Below are positions 61,577-64,000 of a DNA stretch of 64,000 nucleotides, piece after piece; position 1 is the stretch's first letter, and each line of letters opens with the position of its first letter. The stretch is from Pseudarthrobacter sp. SSS035. Its GTDB lineage: Bacteria > Actinomycetota > Actinomycetes > Actinomycetales > Micrococcaceae. Under the pieces are notes generated by a model, which was not told the origin of the DNA, did not search any database, and saw nothing but the letters and a program-made list of their open reading frames with translations. The stretch is taken from contig NZ_CP096882.1 in assembly GCF_023273875.1 (NCBI RefSeq), positions 1,426,001 to 1,490,000 of the forward strand. The letters are read 5' to 3'. Both the position numbers and the translations under genes were made by a program.

Positions 61577-62548
61577 ATGCAGTACACGCACCTGGGCCGT
61601 TCGGGCCTGAAAGTTTCCCGGCTTTGCCTGGGCACCATGAACTTCGGCCCGCACACCGACGAGGCTGACGCGCACAACATCATGGATTCCGCACTGGACG
61701 CCGGCATCAACTTCTTCGACACAGCCAACGTCTATGGCGGCAGCGGGCACCGGGGCTGGACCGAGGAAATCATTGGCCGCTGGTTCGCGAAGGGCGGCGA
61801 GCGCCGCGAACGGACCGTCCTGGCCACAAAGCTGTACGGCACCATGACTGACCGCCCCAACGAGTCCAAGCTGTCCGCGCTGAACATCCGGCGCGCCCTG
61901 GACGCCAGCCTGAAGCGCCTCCAGACGGACTACATCGACGTGTACCAGTTCCATCACATTGACAGGGACACGCCCTGGGACGAGATCTGGCAGGCCATCG
62001 AAGTGGCCGTCCAGCAGGGCAAGATCCTCTACTCGGGCAGCAGCAACTTCGCGGGCTGGCACATCGCCCAGGCACAGGAAGCCGCCCGCCGCCGGAACTA
62101 CACCGGGCTGGTCAGCGAGCAGTCCATCTACAACCTGTTCCGCCGCGAGGTGGAGCTGGAGGTGATTCCCGCGGCACAGCAGTACGGCCTGGGCCTGATC
62201 CCGTGGTCCCCGCTGCAGGGCGGGCTGCTGGGCGGAGTCCTGAAGAAGGAACGCGCGGGCGTCCGGCGCACCGAAGGGCGCGCTGCCGAAACGCTCAAGC
62301 AGCACCGGGACCAGATCCAGCAGTTCGAGAATCTCGCGGACGGGCTGGGGCACGAACCCGGCGACATTGCGCTCGCGTGGCTGCTTCACCAGCCTGCTGT
62401 CACCGCACCGATAGTGGGGCCGCGCACGCAGGAACAGCTCGACGCCGGCATCCGGGCGTTGGACGTGACGCTCGACGCCGACGCGCTCAAGCGGCTCGAC
62501 GACATCTTCCCGGGCCACCGTCCGGCACCGGAGGACTACGCATGGTGA
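61577..62548 (+). CDS. Aldo/keto reductase (YghZ-like)
   Basis: 323 residues, AAGGATC before the ATG. Tetrad: FFDTANVYGG (Asp, Tyr), LATKLYG (Lys) and YQFHHIDRD (His). QGKILYSGSSNFAGW and GLGLIPWSPLQGGLLGG are typical of the YghZ/AKR14-like group. Substrate unknown. Overlaps the start of the downstream epimerase by seven bases, so they are cotranscribed. Confidence 0.88.
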   Translation: MQYTHLGRSGLKVSRLCLGTMNFGPHTDEADAHNIMDSALDAGINFFDTANVYGGSGHRGWTEEIIGRWFAKGGERRERTVLATKLYGTMTDRPNESKLSALNIRRALDASLKRLQTDYIDVYQFHHIDRDTPWDEIWQAIEVAVQQGKILYSGSSNFAGWHIAQAQEAARRRNYTGLVSEQSIYNLFRREVELEVIPAAQQYGLGLIPWSPLQGGLLGGVLKKERAGVRRTEGRAAETLKQHRDQIQQFENLADGLGHEPGDIALAWLLHQPAVTAPIVGPRTQEQLDAGIRALDVTLDADALKRLDDIFPGHRPAPEDYAW

Positions 62549-63599
62549 CTCTGTTTGATCCGGCCGCGTTGGATCCCGCGGCCGACACCGTGGCACCACG
62601 GAGCATCCTCTTCCTGGGCGGCACCGGGGTGATCAGCGCCGCAGCGGCGGAACGCGCCGTCGTACTGGGACACCGGGTGACCATCCTCAACCGCGGCCAA
62701 TCCGGCAAGCCGGCACCGGACCGCGCAGAGGTCCTGCACGCGGACATCCGCGACCAGGCCGCTGTGCGGGAGGTGCTGCAGGGCAGGGAGTTCGACGCCG
62801 TAGCGGACTTTATTGCCTTCACTCCGGACCAGGCGCGGTCCAGTATGGAACTGTTCCGCGGCCGGACCGGCCAGTACGTGTTCATCAGCACGGCGTCGGC
62901 CTACCAGAAGCCGCCCACCCGGCTGCCGATCCTGGAATCCACTCCACTGAAGAACCCGTTCTGGCAGTATTCACGGGACAAGATCGCGTGCGAGGACCTG
63001 TTGTTCGAGGCGTACCGGTCGGACGATTTCCCGGTGACCGTGGTGCGCCCCTCCCATACCTACGACCGCACGCGAGTGGGCCTGGTGGGCGGCTGGACAG
63101 ATATTCACCGGATGCGCACCGGCCAGCCCGTCATGGTGCATGGTGATGGCACGTCGCTCTGGACGGTGACCCACGCCAGGGACTTCGCGAAGGCCTTCGT
63201 GGGGCTGCTTGGCCGGCCGCAGGCGGTGGGCGAGAGCTACACCATCACCTCCGACGAATACCTGCCCTGGAACCAGATCTACGGCCTGTTTGCCCGGGCG
63301 GCGGGGGTTCCCGATCCCGAGTTGGTCCATGTGCCCTCGGAAACCATCGCCGCACACGGTGCCGGGCACAGCCCCATCTAGGGCCAAGCCTCCTGGGCGA
63401 CCGCGCCCACTCGGTGGTGTTCGACAATGCCAAGATCAAAGCCCTGGTGCCTGGCTTTGCCGCCACCATCCCTTTCGCTGACGGGACCCGGGAGATCGTT
63501 CAGTGGCATGACGGGCACCCCGAGCTGCAGGTGGTGGACCAATCGTTCATGGATCTGAGTGATCGGCTGATTAGGTGGGCGCCAAGGGCCGCGGACTGA
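62542..63599 (+). pseudogene. NAD-dependent epimerase/dehydratase, frameshifted
   Basis: The first frame (62542-63381) encodes 279 residues of an extended-SDR epimerase-like protein (ILFLGGTGVISAAAAERAV, STASAYQKPP, YSRDKIACEDLL, VVRPSHTYD). It ends early after HGAGHSPI. From about 63381 the other frame gives the family's C-terminal part (GDRAHSVVFDNAKIKALVPG ... FMDLSDRLI). Adding one C to the CCCC at 63372-63375 restores SPHLGPSLLGDRAH with no other change. Real mutation or sequencing error cannot be told apart. Confidence 0.8.
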
Positions 63600-63699
63600 C
63601 CGCGCCGCCTGGGCTATGCCATTTACAACGTTCTAAATACTCGGGATTCCCACCAGGCGCAAGGGGTTGATTTGTGGCGCACACCCCCACTAGGTTACT

Positions 63700-63715
63700 G
63701 GGGAAGCGTTTTCCC
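63700..63715. promoter_or_regulatory. LacI-type operator before the lyase gene
   Basis: GGGGAAGCGTTTTCCC is a near palindrome around a central CG, resembling LacI-family operators. It lies 25 bases before the ATG at 63741. Confidence 0.5.
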
Positions 63716-63740
63716 AATCCAAAATTGAAAGGATTCACTG

Positions 63741-64000
63741 ATGAATCCGAGCAGGATATCCGTGCGCCGTTTTTCGGTGGCCGCAGCTGCGGGCCTTGCC
63801 CTGACCGTGGGGTGCCTCACCACCCCGGCAGCCGCCGTCGGGCCTTCCACGATGCCCGCTCCGGCGGGCGTGCAGCTCGACTATCTGGACCGCGGGCTGG
63901 TTGCCGCCGGCACATCCGAGGGCGTCTTCCTGAGCTGGCGCCTCTTGGGCCACGAGGCAACGGGCTCGTCCGCCACAGGCCTCACCGGCACCGACTTCAA
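63741..64000 (+). CDS. Probable secreted rhamnogalacturonan lyase (PL11-like), 3' end outside window
   Basis: Only the first 86 residues are present. Signal peptide MNPSRISVRRFSVAAAAGLA through a hydrophobic core to TTPAAAVG. The mature start (VQLDYLDRGLVAAGTSEGVF then LSWRLLGHEA) matches the N-terminus of family PL11 rhamnogalacturonan lyases. GAAAGGA precedes the ATG. It would cleave pectin rhamnogalacturonan outside the cell. Assignment rests on the N-terminal signature only. Confidence 0.65.
   Translation, partial: MNPSRISVRRFSVAAAAGLALTVGCLTTPAAAVGPSTMPAPAGVQLDYLDRGLVAAGTSEGVFLSWRLLGHEATGSSATGLTGTDF

Noticed and set aside
1..64000. CRISPR arrays, tRNA and rRNA genes
   Set aside because: No regularly spaced identical repeats with unique spacers and no cloverleaf or rRNA signature were noticed on either strand; a tRNAscan/CRISPR search would be decisive.

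Overview
The window reads as chromosomal DNA of a high-GC actinobacterium, most likely an Arthrobacter/Pseudarthrobacter-type Micrococcaceae. This rests on the GC-rich coding bias, frequent GTG/TTG starts, an IdeR/DtxR-type iron box before a desferrioxamine operon, a Ku/LigD end-joining pair, an ECF42 sigma factor with its YCII partner, and many soil-type carbohydrate genes. I saw no tRNA, rRNA or CRISPR array. It is ordinary chromosome carrying one complete IS30-family element (about 44977-46245).

Layout. 1-10 kb: a large secreted metallophosphoesterase/PQQ-propeller protein cut by the left edge; a divergent NmrA-type reductase and HxlR regulator with a clear operator; a 3-hydroxybutyrate dehydrogenase/MHS transporter unit facing a LysR regulator; a spermidine-synthase-like protein. 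10-21 kb: mostly housekeeping and small unknown genes, namely a coiled-coil membrane protein, an O-methyltransferase, a thiamine-binding-type protein, a TetR regulator, a doxX-azlC-azlD operon, a GDPD, a DUF445 protein, an orphan pxpA, and an EntS-like transporter that seems to lack an internal segment. 21-32 kb: sugar metabolism. A GH65 phosphorylase and beta-phosphoglucomutase pair lies under a LacI-type palindrome, and fruR-fruK-fruA-ptsH forms a full fructose PTS operon. Between them sit an esterase and a MarR/FAD-monooxygenase divergent pair. 32-38 kb: a methyltransferase/SRPBCC pair, then a small SAP/Rho-N-like protein next to divergent ku and ligD (non-homologous end joining).

38-46 kb: a ProP-like MHS transporter, a FUSC-family protein, an SDR, a VOC protein, the YCII-ECF42 sigma module with a matching promoter, and the IS30 element. 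46-52 kb: desABCD (desferrioxamine biosynthesis) with stop/start overlaps throughout and an iron box; its first gene, desA, carries a frameshift in a run of six C. 52-60 kb: a GNAT/acyltransferase pair, a DUF1304 protein, and an acid-sugar catabolic operon (DUF1537 kinase, beta-hydroxyacid dehydrogenase, GntP permease, class II FBA-type aldolase) divergent from a GntR/FCD regulator with two TGTCnGACA operators. 60-64 kb: dodecin, two aldo/keto reductases, a frameshifted NAD-dependent epimerase, and the start of a probable family PL11 rhamnogalacturonan lyase cut by the right edge.

The points most worth a second look are an intergenic palindromic repeat family with at least six half-sites at three loci, the two homopolymer frameshifts (desA and the epimerase), the acid-sugar operon that lacks the usual OtnI/OtnC pair, the SAP-like protein beside Ku/LigD, the altered metal-ligand motifs in the first gene, and the shortened MFS protein. 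I did not find a clearly unprecedented multi-gene system.
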